64,000 nucleotides of DNA from Calliopum simillimum (GCA_951812925.1 OX638371.1:33516101-33580100); one strand, 5' to 3'. Shown: positions 22,181 to 35,869, counted from the first letter of the stretch. The notes: a model not told the origin generated them from the letters alone. Program-made: numbers and translations.

Positions 22181-23863
22181 AGTCTTCTGCAAAAATATTC
22201 TACGTAAAATTTCACTAGTGGTCATTAAAGGCAAGAAATTCTTTAAACTTAAGAATAAGTAATGCGTAAAAAAGTAATAAAAGTGTTGCTGTTGGCAGAT
22301 TAGCAAATTTCACTATTACAACTGAATTTGGCTTAAATCAATCTTATGAAATAAACTTAAAATACATAAATATACAAATCATTACCCTATGGAATCTTAA
22401 TGTAAAAAATGTCACGTTCATAATGTCACGCATCGATTCAGATTATGATCAAAACAAAGAAAAGTACAGAAAATATTTGAATCAAACAAAATGCTCCATA
22501 ATCCGACTAAGAAATTCTGACTTGTTTCGCTGAATTTTGACTTTCTTTGAATAACCACGAAAACTACTTCTATTTTTGTCAACTTCGTTCCATGTCTTTT
22601 TTTTTTTGCGTGTATCTTGGAACCAGTACTTGTAATGGATGTATTTGAACGGGATATTGAAATTCAATATTCAACGGATTTTGAATGATTTAAAACAAAA
22701 ATAATTTTATACAAAACCATTCACCAATTGAGAACAGCAGCCGTTTGGGACCCATTTATTGGACTAGCAAAACAGTGGCATATGTGGGGGGATTCTTTGG
22801 CTTACTGACACAACTGTCCTTTTTATACTCCAAAAATTTTATTACAGAGTCCCTTTACCCTTTAAAACTCAATAAATTACCAAGAAACAAAACAACAAAA
22901 AAAAAACAAAATTCACCATAAAAAGCGATTGGACTAACAACTTACTTTAAATTTAAAAGTAGGCTTAGTCGACTCTGACTTGATAGTCCCTAGTAACCTC
23001 AATATCGATATCCAAAGCTGTTGTTGAGATATCACTCTAAAACCCACCCTCCATGGTCGTTTGGGACAGTCTATAAACGACCCCAAGTATACCTTTCTAC
23101 ACTTTTCAATTCACCTTAGCACAAGGAAACCAAGAAAAATTTACTCGCACATATTTAAATTTAACTCATTTAATTTAAGAAAAATTATAAATATAATAAT
23201 CAAACATAAGCATGAAAAAATTTTAATTATAAACTAAAAATAATAATGTTTTAAAGGTAAACAAATTTTAAACAAGATAAACTTAGACTATAAAATATTT
23301 TAAAAGCTGTTTACATACATTTTCTTTTAAATCTTTAACTAGGTATATTAACAAAATTCAATTTAGAAGTGTATGTTTAACTAAAAAAAAAAAAATTAGA
23401 GATTCACAAAGAATCAAAATCGATAACTTGATGTTATTCTTTTGGAAAAATTACAATAGAGAACCAAATTGTTGCTAAAATTTTAATTAATATACGATAT
23501 TAACTTGAACCAAAACAAAATCGAATAAAATAAAGGAAAAATTGTAATCAAAAAAAATTTAGATTAAACTTTAAAGAGAGATAATGTGGATGCAATTCGC
23601 AAATAAATTTAAGAAAAGACAAATCAATATAAACAAAAGAAGAGCATGAAATATTCTACATTGCTGCTCTTACCAATATTGGTAAAACAACCGAGAAAAA
23701 AAAATCAAACAAAATCAAAGATCAGAGCGAGTTTTTGCCAGTATGCCGTTCTTTGGTTCTGGCTTAATCCCGAGATTTTACGATATGCAAAAATGATTTT
23801 ATTGTTTTGTTGCTGACTGCTTTTTTGTGTGATAAAAAAAATTGATAAGAAAAAACAACTTAC
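22181..23863. other. A/T-rich stretch, nothing certain
   Basis: Very A-rich sequence with no recognised repeat or gene. It would be first-intron sequence if the exon suggested at 23864-24500 is real. Confidence 0.35.
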
Positions 23864-24500
23864 AGTTACGCTGAAGCGATGAAGGCCCTCAACTGCTGCT
23901 GCGATGTTGTTGTTGTTTGATGTTCCCTTGATGCAATAAATATTAACAAAAAAGCACAATGCAACAAAATATATAAAATTTACTTTTTAGCAAAAATTTT
24001 ACAAAGATTTTCGAAAACCAATGTTTGTGATAGAACCGATTTTTCCTGTGATACTTTTTTTTAACTTCTTTAGCTTTAACTGACTTTTAACTTTAACTAT
24101 TTATTAATTTTTTTTTTTTTACTTTAGTTTTCCTATCTTAAGGACGTTATCTTTTAAATTTAATTAATGGTTTTTTACATTACGAATTAAAATTAGTTTT
24201 TTAAAGCAAATTTATCACAACACTTATTGTTTTTATAGTTCTTCTTTCTAACTTTTTTCACACCAATTTCAATAACTTATTCGTTTGTTAACTTTTCCTC
24301 AAGAAATTTCAATAGCTTATTCGATTTTAAATTATTTTTTTTTTTTTCAGAAACCAAAACTAATTTTTTTTTTTTGTAGAGTTTTTGCGTTTTTGCTTTC
24401 TTTATGACTTATGCTTAACTTTACCACGCGCACTTGCTAACTAAATTAAGATCGGCTTATGGTGTGTACTGCTGGTGATCTTTCAGAGAATTTTTAAATG
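23864..24500 (-). other. Possible 5' untranslated exon (weak)
   Basis: Read on the minus strand this segment has the A-rich, AAGTTAAAAGTC-like texture of fly 5' leaders. It ends with CAACAACAACAACATCGCAGCAGCAG and then a perfect-looking splice donor, ACT|GTAAGT, at 23864/23863. I see no convincing Inr or DPE near its 5' side, so the start given is only an approximate limit. The open frame across 23705-23959 lacks an ATG start. If real, the gene lies to the left. Chance is a serious alternative. Confidence 0.25.
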
Positions 24501-26259
24501 AAGAGATGCTTGATTGATGATAATAATTTTTCTTCTTCTTCCCTTTAGCTCTTTAGGGTCACAATTTTTAGCTGTCGCAATGGTCGATTAGGTTAATTAT
24601 AGGTGATTTTTTCCGCTAATTTTTCCAATGGAAATTTTCTATTAGGAGATGTTTCATATAGAAAACTCCCACGTTAAAAGCCGCTTTCCTGAATTAAAGT
24701 AGGAAAGTTATGTTTTTTCCTATTTTCACATAATTTTTCCCTCTCTTTTTCATAATCCATTTTTAATCCGATATTTAAGAAAAACTAAACATTAAATTTT
24801 TTCCCTATTTTAAATTAAATTATCTTAATTTTCTTTTTTGTCAATTATAAGAGAAAATAAGACAACGAATTAAAAATGGCTTATGATCAAGATATTTCTT
24901 ATTTTTACTAAAGATTACCTGCTGAACTATTTCGTTGGTTTTTTGAAAACAAGTATACCAGAAATTTTTTTAAGTTACTTTAACTCACGTGGTGATTTCC
25001 ACCAAAAATGCAAATATGAAAATATTAATTTTATATTTGTTCTCCGAAACTAGTCTTCTCTAGATGATAGTTTAACAGGAAAGAAGGTATCCAAATTTAC
25101 GGAAATAGAACGTTCTCAATCGAGTTATTGTTCAGTTTTTGTTTTATGAAATGCCAAAGTTGGCAACATTTATTGTCATAAAGAGTGGATTTTACTAAGC
25201 CGCTGTAATGTAAGTAAAGTTTATATGAGCTAATCGTTTCAACTGAATACTTTTGGATAATCGCAATCAGAAATATATGACAAAATTAAAAAGAAGATAT
25301 TTGAAAGGCATTTTATTTGCAGGTTAAAGTTCGTACATTACATACTTCGCCTGCTACAAACTTTGGCACTAATTCTAGTGCTAGAGCTATAATGTAAAGT
25401 AAAAAAAAAAAAAAATTAAATATGTTTCACTTCCACTTTTTTTCCACTTTAAATGTGTGCGACGGTCACGTTCTTCACTAGGGAAATGCCCATATGTTAC
25501 TGAGTAAAATATGTAGGTGATGTGGCACCTTCAGTATAAGCGAACAAGCAATTGAGAAATTACTATAAATGTTTTGAAAATGCTCGAGGCGAATAAGAGG
25601 CAGTAACCACTACGAAAATTTGAAAACTTGGCTTGCTTGGCATTTTTTCAGACGAAAACCTTTTCAAAATGGACCAAAAGTTTAAGTATTGCTAAAATTG
25701 CACGTTTCTATGCAATTTCTGTTATATGCAATATAAGGATTTGTTCTTAATAAACTTAATAAAAAACAGACAATACACAGCCTTTCCAATTTGATAGCGT
25801 TCTGCATAAACTTTTAAGCTCGCCACACGCCTTCAATTAATTTTATGTTTACTAAGAAGCCTGCATCAATTTTCATCGTTTCGTAGAAGAAGAAGAAACG
25901 TGTGTAAGAGTTGACATTAAACTTTGTTTCTCCAAAAGGATGCATCAGCCACAGAAAAACCTTGTATTACCATCGCCACAACGATTTATGCATAGTAAAT
26001 CCTTTTACCTGCTTCTGCTGATGCTGCTGCTGCTTCATCTATATTTATTCTAAACCTGGATGGTAGCCAACTTCTTATGCTCATGCTGGACTGGACAACG
26101 TACAATGCTGTTGCTTCATGCGGCATTAACAATTTAAAGTTTCATTTTAAGTCGAAAAAGTTTCCTTCTTTCTCGACAATATAGTGTTGGTGGTGCTTCG
26201 GTAGCATTGGGATGAATCAACTACAGTTTTAAATGCTTCCTGTTGGGCAATAAACAGTG
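24501..26259. other. Unassigned stretch with CTG-rich tract and a helentron scrap
   Basis: 25495-25550 has a decayed HINE-like unit (GATGTGGCACCTTCAGTATAAGC). 26012-26040 is a CTG/CTT tract. The rest is unassigned and could be unique regulatory DNA. Confidence 0.35.
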
Positions 26260-26830
26260 CTACGAGTTCCGGAAAAACTATTTCAAAAAATAATCCACTT
26301 GGAATTCAGAATTTACAAAAAATTTAAAAATCTTTTCTTCGAACTTTCTCGAAACACTTAGGAGATTTTCGTTGATCAATCCATTGGCGGAATAAATTTT
26401 TAGAAATTCTTCGATAAAATGTGGCTGAAACTCCCGAAAGGAGTCGGGTGCACCCTTAATAGCTTGCAATAGTTTCTCTGGACTTTCCCTATCGATTCAT
26501 TATATTTTTGAGAGGAGTCTGTAATATCCCTGTCAATATCAAAAAATTTTCTTTTACCTTTTCCTATCCATTTTAGAAAACTGAGGTCAAAATCCCTGAG
26601 AGGAGTCAGAAATACCCCTGATAAATTCTAAAATTTTCCTTGAACGTTTCCTTGCCGATTTGTGCAGTTATTTTTTTTCTGAATTGGCGAGGACGCCAAT
26701 AATGCTTCCCAAGAGGCTCAAAACTCCCAAGAGAGGGCGAGGCTGATATTTTTTTAGGCGCAAAGCTCCTAAGGGGCGGCGAGAACCTCCTGACAATTTC
26801 CAAACTTTACCTATCGATTCATCCATAGAA
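26260..26830. repeat. Degenerate tandem repeat, AGGAGTC-type units
   Basis: About four decayed units share a GA(A/G)AGGAGTC core, an ACCCTTAATA/CCTGATAAAT-like centre and a TTTCC..TATCGATTCAT end (near 26437, 26510, 26603 and 26770). No gene. The origin is probably a repeat-bearing transposon interior, by analogy with the HINE units. Confidence 0.5.
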
Positions 26831-28785
26831 TTTTTGCACACAAACTGGACCCAAGACTCTTAATGACGGTCGGACACACCTCCGATTATAATACTTATTT
26901 CCAAAACTTATTATATCTCAGTCACATTTGCTTATAGCATGCCTTTAGAATATCCAGATACAAAATTGCATTGCAAAATATCCAATCTTTTTCCAAATTG
27001 CAAATTGGATAGTTTGCACTCAAATCGATACTTTCTGGTATGCCCTCGACTTTCTTAGTGGTCTTCCTGCCATGAAGTGGTACTCCATTGTCTCTGAATT
27101 TTTTCTTCAAAATTCATATGTTCTATTGTCTTTTTCGATTGTTTGGCATTGAGCTTCAGAAACTCTAACTTTCGTAATATATGAGCTATTTATTTATGGA
27201 CCTAAGGAAAAAAAAAAGGGAGATCCCTTCACCAAAGAATTTTGCTATTGAGGAAAGTCTTGTATTCTGCGATTGTTGTTTAAAAATGTTCGAGATTTTA
27301 CCACCTGCTGACTCAGTCATTGATTGTTAAGATCTGTGCTTTTCAAATAGAACAATTCAATCCTGTTTCAAAATAATCCATTAAGTATATGTCCATTCAA
27401 ATCTTTATGAACAATATCGGGTCAGGAAAATAAAGGAACACCCATGTACAAATATAAATGGCACCCTTAATGACACATCGGATACAAAATCACTGTGCAA
27501 TGATAAGACTATATGAATGCCACCCTTTTCGACTCAATGTTTACCTTGGCTGGTCTGCTGCATTACCAACAACAATGCACTGACCATGGCCATGTTCAAA
27601 TCGGGTTGTGGCCGGTTATCTCCAACATTGGCAACAGCCGCTTTGGGTGATGGCAGCAGAAGCAGAAGCGTTTTATTGTGTTACTGCCAGTCATCCAACG
27701 TCACACTGAGTTCTACCATAAAATGGAAAAACTCTCTGTTAAAATGGCTTCACATTACATCGGACGGGACGGTAAATGGATGACGACAGACTGTTAGCAG
27801 CGCAATGTCTTTTGGGTTTGTTTGCTGTTATGTACATATGGCTCTGGTTGTGGCTCTATACAAAAAGGATACTCGTCAGTTCAAGTAAACGTAACGACGA
27901 AGGAGCGGAGCCACTTTTTTGTGGCTGTATTACTTAGGAATTTTGTATTTGTGTATTTTGTTTGTCCAGCGCAATGCTGAGTAAATTTATGGCGTATTTG
28001 GGTCAAACTTTGTGTTTTAGTTTTCCAAGTTAAACTTCTGCTATTTGATGGTAGTTGTTGGAGCAGGCGTATTCATTCTTGCATTTGACCCACTTGAGAG
28101 CAGCAGCAACAGCATAGTAGCAAAATTTGTCCATGATGAAAATTTATTCACAAATTTATAAGTGAATTTTCCCAAAAAAGTTTTGACAAAGAAAAAATAC
28201 GAGTAAAATAAAACGAAAAGACGTAAAGTGATCCGGTTTTTTAAGCATTTTACCTGTAAAAACAGTGCCACTTTAATAGATAAAGTAATAGAGCAGGATG
28301 TAAAGAGTTTTGTGTGGGAAAATGTTTAGAGCATTTTGGAATTGTGGGATATATTAAAATCTGTTGAGCATATCTCTTAGTAAACTTAATATATTTAACC
28401 TTTTGCAAAACATTTTAAGCGGGGGAGGGATATAACGAAGGATGTTTTAATATGAATAAACTTGAAGCTTTATGTATTGTATGCCAGAAATCAGGTTAAG
28501 ATTGGTATAATTGAAAATATCTCTTAAAAATATTAAAAACGCGTATTTTTGTTTTTTCGTGCCATTTTGGAATTTAATCTGACCCCGAGGGTGGTGACGT
28601 GGGGGTCAACAATAGTCGTTGACTGGCACTCATAAATAATTGGACAAGCGTTTTTGGGTTTTTTGATTTAATTGCTGCACATTTAAAACATTTTACCATT
28701 TCCTGACATTCCATGAACTCAGTATTTCAAATTTAAACTTGTTTTGATTGTTTTTATTTTTTTTCTACCACCAATCGGTTTTCCG
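26831..28785. other. Mostly unique stretch; GC-richer island 27510-27960
   Basis: 27517-27783 is an open frame of 88 codons in GC-richer DNA, but it has no recognisable domain, no codon pattern I trust and no splice context. Conserved non-coding DNA is an equally good reading. Nothing else recognised. Confidence 0.3.
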
Positions 28786-29011
28786 ATACACTGTAAAAAT
28801 TTTAGTTTAATTTTAAAACCGAAAATTATTTACATAGAGCAATGCCAAAAAAGTATTTATTTTAAACTATTTTGGAATAAATTTCATACTTTTCTGGAAT
28901 AAATTTCAAACTTTTTTGGAACAAAATCGGAATTTGATAACAAAAAAGTTTTAAATCAATACTAAAGGGAATCAAAACTAATAAAAGTAAACTTTGATTT
29001 TTTAGTGTATA
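28786..29011. mobile_element. Small TIR element with ATACACT ends
   Basis: The left end ATACACTGTAAAAATTTTAG and right end (complement) ATACACTAAAAAATCAAAG are inverted repeats about 220 bp apart. The interior is A/T-rich with three GGAATAAATTTC-like repeats. Non-autonomous; family unknown. Confidence 0.5.
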
Positions 29012-30050
29012 CAAATATAATTCAGCTTTCTAATGAGAGTAGAGATGACTTTAATTCAAAGATTGATAATTCGGAAAGAAAAGATCGAATTGGAAAGATT
29101 TAAGATTTGATAAAAAACATTATGGATATCCGATACCATTTCTCAGTGATAATGCTTGAGACACACACTCACACAGTAATGTTAAGACCTGTTTGGCAGG
29201 TATCCTTGCCAGGAAAAAGGATGTCAATCATACAGCACCATTTTCTATATGATTATTGCTTTCGATTGTCACCAAATTTATTCAGAAAAGGAATGAGGAT
29301 GATTGTGGTAAAAAATGTAATTAAATAATATTTAATTAAAAACATCCTTGCCAACATATTGAGTGCCAATCACGCCAGGTTTTGTTTATTTCTGTGTTTT
29401 ATTCAATAAAAAAAAATATTTCATCGGGAAAAACAAGTAGTAATTTTTCCACCGGATCTCCTACTACAAGATTGATTATACCAAATTGTCTCGATACGTT
29501 TCGAAGCCGAATGGCAAACAGCCAAAGTACACTTTGACAAACATTTTGAGACCTGGTGAGACAAAAAATTTCGGGGCCCTCGATATTCAAAGTAGAAAAA
29601 CAAATGTAAATGGAAAAAATCCTATTGCGCATGCAGAAAATTTTTTTATCCGTGACAAAAATATTTTTCAGGATACCAGTTTCCCTCTGATCATCGTCAT
29701 CATGAAAAAAACAGGAAAATACTTCTCCATAATAATCTGTTTATTGGATATGTAGGGTTTGGCGCAACCGATTGCCGTAAATATTTGAATTTGTCATCGG
29801 AAGCACTTGAAGAACACATTTCCAAAGTAAAAATTGATTTTTATTTTTCGTCGAAAAATTTCGCATGGAATCCCCATTAGCAATATTTTTCACAACATAT
29901 TCCAGAGTTGGAGCCAAAACATACAACAAAAGCTGAATCTTCTCTTCTTATACGAGCTAAAATTGTATGTTTTTTTGTTTGTTTTTTTGTACTCAATATT
30001 TTTTTCTCGAAAACGGCTACAGCGATTTCAATGAAAGTTGGAATAGTGTT
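29012..30050. other. Unassigned stretch
   Basis: Overlapping short frames on both strands near 29400-29930 match no family I know. No repeat recognised. Confidence 0.35.
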
Positions 30051-30960
30051 AGATATTAGCATACAATAAAGAATGAGCTAGGTTTGAACTTTCCAAATGC
30101 TCACCAGAGGGCGTGGAACTACCCTAAATTTTAAATTTGATTTAGTCATAACTCGCAAACCATGCAAGGTATTTGAATCAAATTTAGGGAGCGGGTACTG
30201 CTTAATAATACCTTGTAACAGACAAGAAGTGCCACGCCCACTTTTTAAACCTTGAAAATTTTGATTCAATATTACTCGAAAACAACTCCAACAATTTTAA
30301 TGAAAATTTAGGAGATGTTACCTCTGTAAACAAGGATTAATATGTGGTACGCCGTTATATTGGGAAAACTCGTTGAAGGGCGTGGCACCGCCCACAAAAA
30401 TATGGAATGGTATAAAAAGAAAACTAATAAAGCAAACATTCTGAAATTAACTGTGAGGTACGCAATTGGTAGAAGACATCTCTGTCATGAAAGTGGGCGA
30501 AATATCGCCGTTGCGCGTGGAACCGCCCATACAAGCAAAATACGTTAAATGCTATTTCTCGCAAATGTTACAAGATATTTTAATGAAATTTGGTGTGTAG
30601 GTACTGCTTATTAATGCCTTGTAATTACCGAAAAGTGGGCGGTATCAAAGAAGTACCGCGTTTCCTTTTTAACCATTGAAAATTTTGATTGAAAACGACT
30701 CCAATAATTTTAATGAAAATTTAGGAGATGTTACCACTGCAAACAAGGATTAATATGTGATATGTCATTGTATTGGGAAATTTCGTTGAAGGGCGTGGCA
30801 CCGCCCACAAAAATATAATACGCTATAAATAGAAAACTACAAAAGCAATCTTTCTGAATTTAAATGTAGGGAACCTACTTGCTATTTGGCACCTACGACC
30901 TGAAAGTGGGCAAAATATCGCCGGTACGCGTGGAACCTCCCATATAAGAAAAACACATCA
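30051..30960 (+). repeat. ~420-bp tandem units with GGGCGTGGCAC boxes
   Basis: The block from ATTTTAATGAAAATTTAGGAG through CAAGGATTAATATGTG at 30292-30345 recurs at 30708-30760 with few changes. GGGCGTGGCACCGCCCAC follows in both (30378, 30792). Further related units lie at 30100-30250 and 30540-30660 (GTACTGCTTA, CCTTGTAA). The GC-rich palindromic boxes resemble the interior units of the HINE copies. No Rep/helicase and no clear ends are seen. Confidence 0.6.
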
Positions 30961-32116
30961 AATGCTATTTCTCGCAAATGGTACAACATATTTTGATCAA
31001 ATTCGGTGCAGTTTTATGTACTTTTTTGACGCTGAATCGATCTTCATCAGCAGAACTGTCATAATACCTGCAGGATTTTGAAATATCCTTGCTTGAAATT
31101 GAAGAAAACGCTTTGTTCAGTCTCATAGCGTACCTACAAAAAAAGGTGAAATTCGTTTTTATCAATAGCATCGAATAGCCGCACTCTTCCTTATCAAAAT
31201 ATCCTTTCAGATTTTTCCAATAGGACTCTTATTTTTCGAGTTTTGATCCTTTGAAGATAAGATATTTCAGCCCCATCCAAAAGACGAAATATTTTAGGGC
31301 ATTCTATTTGAGTTTTTGATATTTTTCTATACCATTCGATTCTTTCCGAGTTCTTTCTTATTATTATTTTCATCGGTTTATTTATCATTTTGAAAGCATG
31401 ACTATTAGAGGTGAAAAGGTACAAGTTTCATAACAAAAAATAGCTATGAATAAAAACATCGACTAAAATAATAAGACCAGATTGTTGACCGAGCAGGGAT
31501 CGGTCTCCAGGTACTTTTACCTTATAGAAGAAACAATCAGTTGATTTACATTTTGAAGCAAGGGGCCGCCCATTATCTCCGTGACGCTTCTAGGGGAGGA
31601 GAGGTTCAAGGAAGTGTGCTGTCGTCTTTTATTTTATTTTTATATGAAGCTACCGTCACACAGGGAGGGATTCATTTTAGCGGCGCGTAGCTTATGGACA
31701 GCACCTAATGAAGCATTACGTAAAATATTTCCAATCATGAACCTTGAAATTCCTAACTTTTGATGAACTTTCCATGAGACAAATATCGTCTAGAATACGC
31801 TTCAATAATCGAGGAGTCTGAAATAATCTAATATTGAAAACATCTGTTGCAGGTTCTATTCTCGATCCTCTGCGTAGTACATAGTGCAAATGAGTTAACT
31901 TGGAAAAAATTTGGTTTCCCAGTTCATATTGAGTTGTCAACAGCGTAAACTAAGTACATGTTGCAAATGTTTTTTGATCGCTGCACACGAATTGATATGA
32001 TCTATATACCTAACTTAATACGCAAGACAAAAACTTGTCCATCTTCTTTTATTATGTTAGAAATTGAGTACGACTTTAAATCATACAACATTAGAAAGGT
32101 ATTTGTATGTAGATGT
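30961..32116. other. Unassigned stretch
   Basis: No gene or repeat recognised. The short frames at 31581-31940 lie on opposite strands and have no domain. Confidence 0.35.
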
Positions 32117-32120
32117 ACAG

Positions 32121-33714
32121 TGTGAGGTAACAAGTCGCTGGGCGCTCGTTTGATGCCTCCACATATTTATTTTATATCGAACATTGAATTTGAATTGTAT
32201 TAATATGAGTAGCATCGTGTTTGAAATATGTTAATTAGTATAATAAGAAATTTGAGGGGAAAAAAACCAACAAAATAGTTGTACGATAGTTTAATAGATT
32301 AAGTACTATAGTTTTAGTAACATATGTAACATTTAAATTGATTTAAAATGATTAACATTGTATTTGAAATGTGTTAATTAGTATAATAAGAAATTTGAGG
32401 AAAATAGTTGGACGACAGATTAATACATTAAGTACAATAGTTTAGTAACATGTGGCAACACCAGTCAACAGCTGTTACCGCAATCAGCTGTTCACTCACC
32501 ACACCGAGGTGAGTTGGGATGATTATAACCTAGGTGTAGGCAGAAAATATTGTCATTCGAGCGGCGACCGGCAGCGAGTAAAGGTGGTGAGCATAGTAGT
32601 TAGTGGCATTAGTTAGCATGTTATTGAGCCAAGCCGATACTGTGAACCTGGAAACTAGTAGCATTTAGTTAGAACAGTATTGAGCCAAGACGATACTGCT
32701 AGAGTGAGAAATCGTAAAACGTAGTGGCATTAAGTTAGAACAGTATTGAGCCAAGACGATATTGAGTGAGAGTAGTAAACCTAACTAGTGGGGCCTTTAG
32801 TTAGAGCAGTATTGAGCCAAGACGATACTGCGAGTGTGAGACAGCGTAATCACTAGGAGTATTCAGATATAACTGTATTGAGCCAAGACAATACAGTGGG
32901 AGCGGGACAGCATAGTCACTAGTAGCCTTTAGTTAGAGCAGTATTGAGCCAAGCCGATACTGCGAGTGTGAGACAGCATAATCACTAGGAGTACTCAGTT
33001 ATAACTGTATTGAGTCAAGACGATACGGTGAGAGCGAGACAGCATAGTCACTAGAAGCTTTTAGTTAGAACAGTATTGAGCCAAGCCGATACTGCGAGTG
33101 TGAGACAGCATGATCACTAGGAGTTTTCAGTTATAACGGTATTAAGCTGATACGGTGAAAGTGAGACGGCATAGTCAATAGTTGCCGTTAGTTAGAACAG
33201 TATTGAGCCAAGCCGATACTGCGAGAGCAAGACAGCATAATCACTAGGAGTTTTCAGTTATAACGGTATTAAGCCGATACGGTGAAAGTGAGACGGCATA
33301 GTCAATAGTAGCCGTTAGTTAGAACAGTATTGAGCCAAGCCGATACTGCGAGAGTGAGACAGCATAATCACTGGGAGTTTTCAGTTATAACGGTATTAAG
33401 TCAAGCCGATACGGTGAGAGCGAGATAGCATAATCACCAGAGATATTCCGTTGTAGCGGTATTGAGCCGAGACGATAATGTATAGGCCGGATGCTCGAAT
33501 CAAATTGTAACGCGCTCAAATCTGTAAATAAAGTACCGTAACTTTAAGAAATTTGTAAATAAAAGAAATAAGAGAACGAAAACCGGTGTTTATATTCAAT
33601 TTAAACGGAACTAATAATAATTGTTAACCCTTTCTCCAAAATAAAAATATTTTGTGACGCGATCCTTGGCCACCGGCGAGCCAAGACCTCGGCCCTAGCA
33701 AAAGCTTCGTCACA
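32121..33714 (+). mobile_element. Probable solo LTR of a retrotransposon, 1594 bp
   Basis: The segment begins TGTGAGG and ends CGTCACA, giving TG...CA ends with a 5-bp inverted TGTGA/TCACA. A 4-bp direct duplication ACAG flanks it (32117-32120, 33715-33718). Near the 3' end are AATAAAG and AATAAAAG signals. These fit a solo LTR. No internal region, primer site or second LTR is seen. Length and internal repeats are unusual. A TIR element with short ends is the main alternative. Confidence 0.55.
32600..33480 (+). repeat. Hairpin-forming tandem repeat inside the LTR
   Basis: About 13 units of 60-70 bp, each carrying CAGTATTGAGCCAAGCCGATACTG or a variant, where CAGTAT pairs with ATACTG. From about 32790 two unit types alternate (TTAGTTAGAACAGTATTGAG and CAGTTATAACGGTATTAAG), giving a ~127-bp dimer. 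Compensatory-looking changes occur, for example GTATTG with CAATAC at 32875-32895. Confidence 0.85.
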
Positions 33715-33718
33715 ACAG

Positions 33719-35040
33719 AAAGTTAAAGTTATGTTAATATTTTGACTTTAAGCCAGGTTAAATGAAAAAAAAATTTATCAAAAAAAGGATAAACCACAAA
33801 GAGGAAGACCTGACTTAATGGTTTTTGTTTTGTTTATATTTTGCTAAAATTTTATCAAATAACAAAAAAAAGTACTAAAAGTGTACAAAAAGTACCAACA
33901 GTTTTTTAATACATTTTTGGTCGAATTTTGACCACTGCGGAATTCTAGTTTTAATTATTATGAAATAATGAATAAGTTCAATTAAAATCAGCTTAATATG
34001 AAATTTATCAATCACGTACCTATGTATGTACTTATCAATTAACTTTTTTTTTTAAATTTACCACATTTTGATTTTATGTTTTTTTCATATCATGTTGCAT
34101 TGTACACCTCCTCCTACCTTGATCAATTACAACCGAAAACAAGCTGATTGATTTGATTGCTTTTACAGCTGTTGTTGTTGTTGGTAAAAGTCATTGAAAC
34201 AGGTAATGTGACGTTGTTGTTTTTGTGTTAAAATAACAAAAACAAATACCGATAGCTTATTTACATGTGTAAGTAAACAAAAGAGCAGCGCATACATACA
34301 TTTACATGATGCCGTCCGTGGTGTACAAACTCGCGTACTATTTGGGATTTACGGGTATTTAATGAATGTAACGATTGTTTGATCTCTGTGAATGGTAAAC
34401 AAAAATCAATTTTAAAGCACTTAACCAGCGCGCATTTTAAACAAGTGTTCAATCAATACTAACAACGGCAACAACAGGTTAAATTCTCAACTTAAGTATG
34501 TTATAGACACATAGGTGTATTTGACATCAAAGTGGTAAGAAAAATGAATTTCTTGTTCAATTGCAGCTGGCTCTGACAACGACAACTCTTTGACTGCAAA
34601 AAGAATGAACAACAAATGAGACCCTTGTCTCGCGTAAATTGAGAAACTGTTGGATAGCAGTGTATGTCAAACTCATAAAAACATTTGAAATGGGTTTGAG
34701 GTGGATTGACTGTTAAATGATCACATTCTATGCTAGCATTTCAAGTACTTAGTTGGTCCAAAGTTGAAATTATGTAGAAATTTTGATTTACTGCAGGATA
34801 TATCTGGTGACAGTTACTGTTAATACTCTTTTAATAATGTCGAATAAGAGCATTGAGTTTCTTATTTGAAAAGCATGGACTTTATTAAAGACTTAGTTGT
34901 TCTTTAAAAATTAAATTTGATAGCCTCAAGAGCTTTGTTAAGAATCCGGTAAGATTTCAACATATTTTTTTTAGATAACAGTTTTTGCTAATCCGGAAAA
35001 ATTGATTTTCAAATAGCACAAAGTGATAATAATCTCATGA
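33719..35040. other. Unassigned stretch
   Basis: A/T-rich sequence with a short GTT tract near 34170. No gene or repeat recognised. Confidence 0.35.
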
Positions 35041-35485
35041 AAAATTACGGTTTGTTCCAGTAATTCAATTACTTTACTGAATTCTGATGAAAAAGTAATG
35101 CCACGAAAGTAAAATATACGGTTTAAGCTTCAGAAAGTACAGAGATAAACAGTGAAAACTATTGAATAGAGAAGTGAAAACTTGTCGCTTGAAAAAATGC
35201 CAGTAAGCTCTGCAATATTTGCTTAGAATACTTTTCAATTATATCTGATTGAGATTGTAAAATCTTTTATTGAAATATAATTTAAATAAAATAATAAGCT
35301 ATAGAAATGAAAGTGCTACAGTAGCTCAGTGCTTAAAGTGTCGCCTAGAAACACAAAGGTCTTTAGTTCGACACCATCAACATACATTTTTTTTATATAT
35401 TTGAAAAAATTTACTGTGTGTAATCAGTAAAAAATACGGTTTTTATTACGGGCGCACAGTTACTGAAAAAATAAGTAAAAAATAC
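35041..35485 (+). repeat. SINE-like repeat with tRNA-like module at 35315-35380
   Basis: 35315-35380 resembles a tRNA: A-box-like GTAGCTCAGTGCTTAAAG and B-box AGTTCGACACC, then a T-run. TACGGTTT/AAAATACGG words occur on both sides (35048, 35118, 35437, 35480). No paired acceptor stem, so not a tRNA gene. Confidence 0.5.
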
Positions 35486-35869
35486 GGTTAAGTTTTTTCC
35501 ATCAAGAGTTTAATAGGAGAATTTTGAAGGCATAGTTTGATAAAGAAGACAATGCATGATTCTATTTAAATTCATGCAAAGGAGACGCTATTGACTTGGA
35601 ACCAGACTACAATTGTTCTGGTTAGTACTGATGCAACTAAGTATACCAGACTAATGCGCTCAAAGCTTTTATAGGCTGGAACTCCTTTAACTTATAAAAT
35701 TTTCTTTTAATTCTCCAATACTCGTAGGTTCTAATATACTTAATACTTCAAGATCTAATGACAAGAAACTGTATGTTGCCAGGATTTCCGGGTGTTCATT
35801 TTAATTCATCCACCCCTGTACCACAGTTTTCCGTCCTAAGTTTTTATAGCTGTTAATGGTGGTTTGATT

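Noticed and set aside
27517..27783. 88-codon frame in a GC-richer island as a coding exon
   Set aside because: No recognisable domain, no clear splice acceptor or donor, and no codon evidence beyond composition.
32600..33480. CRISPR-like array
   Set aside because: The repeats are imperfect, hairpin-forming and of two alternating types with no unique spacers, and the genome is eukaryotic.
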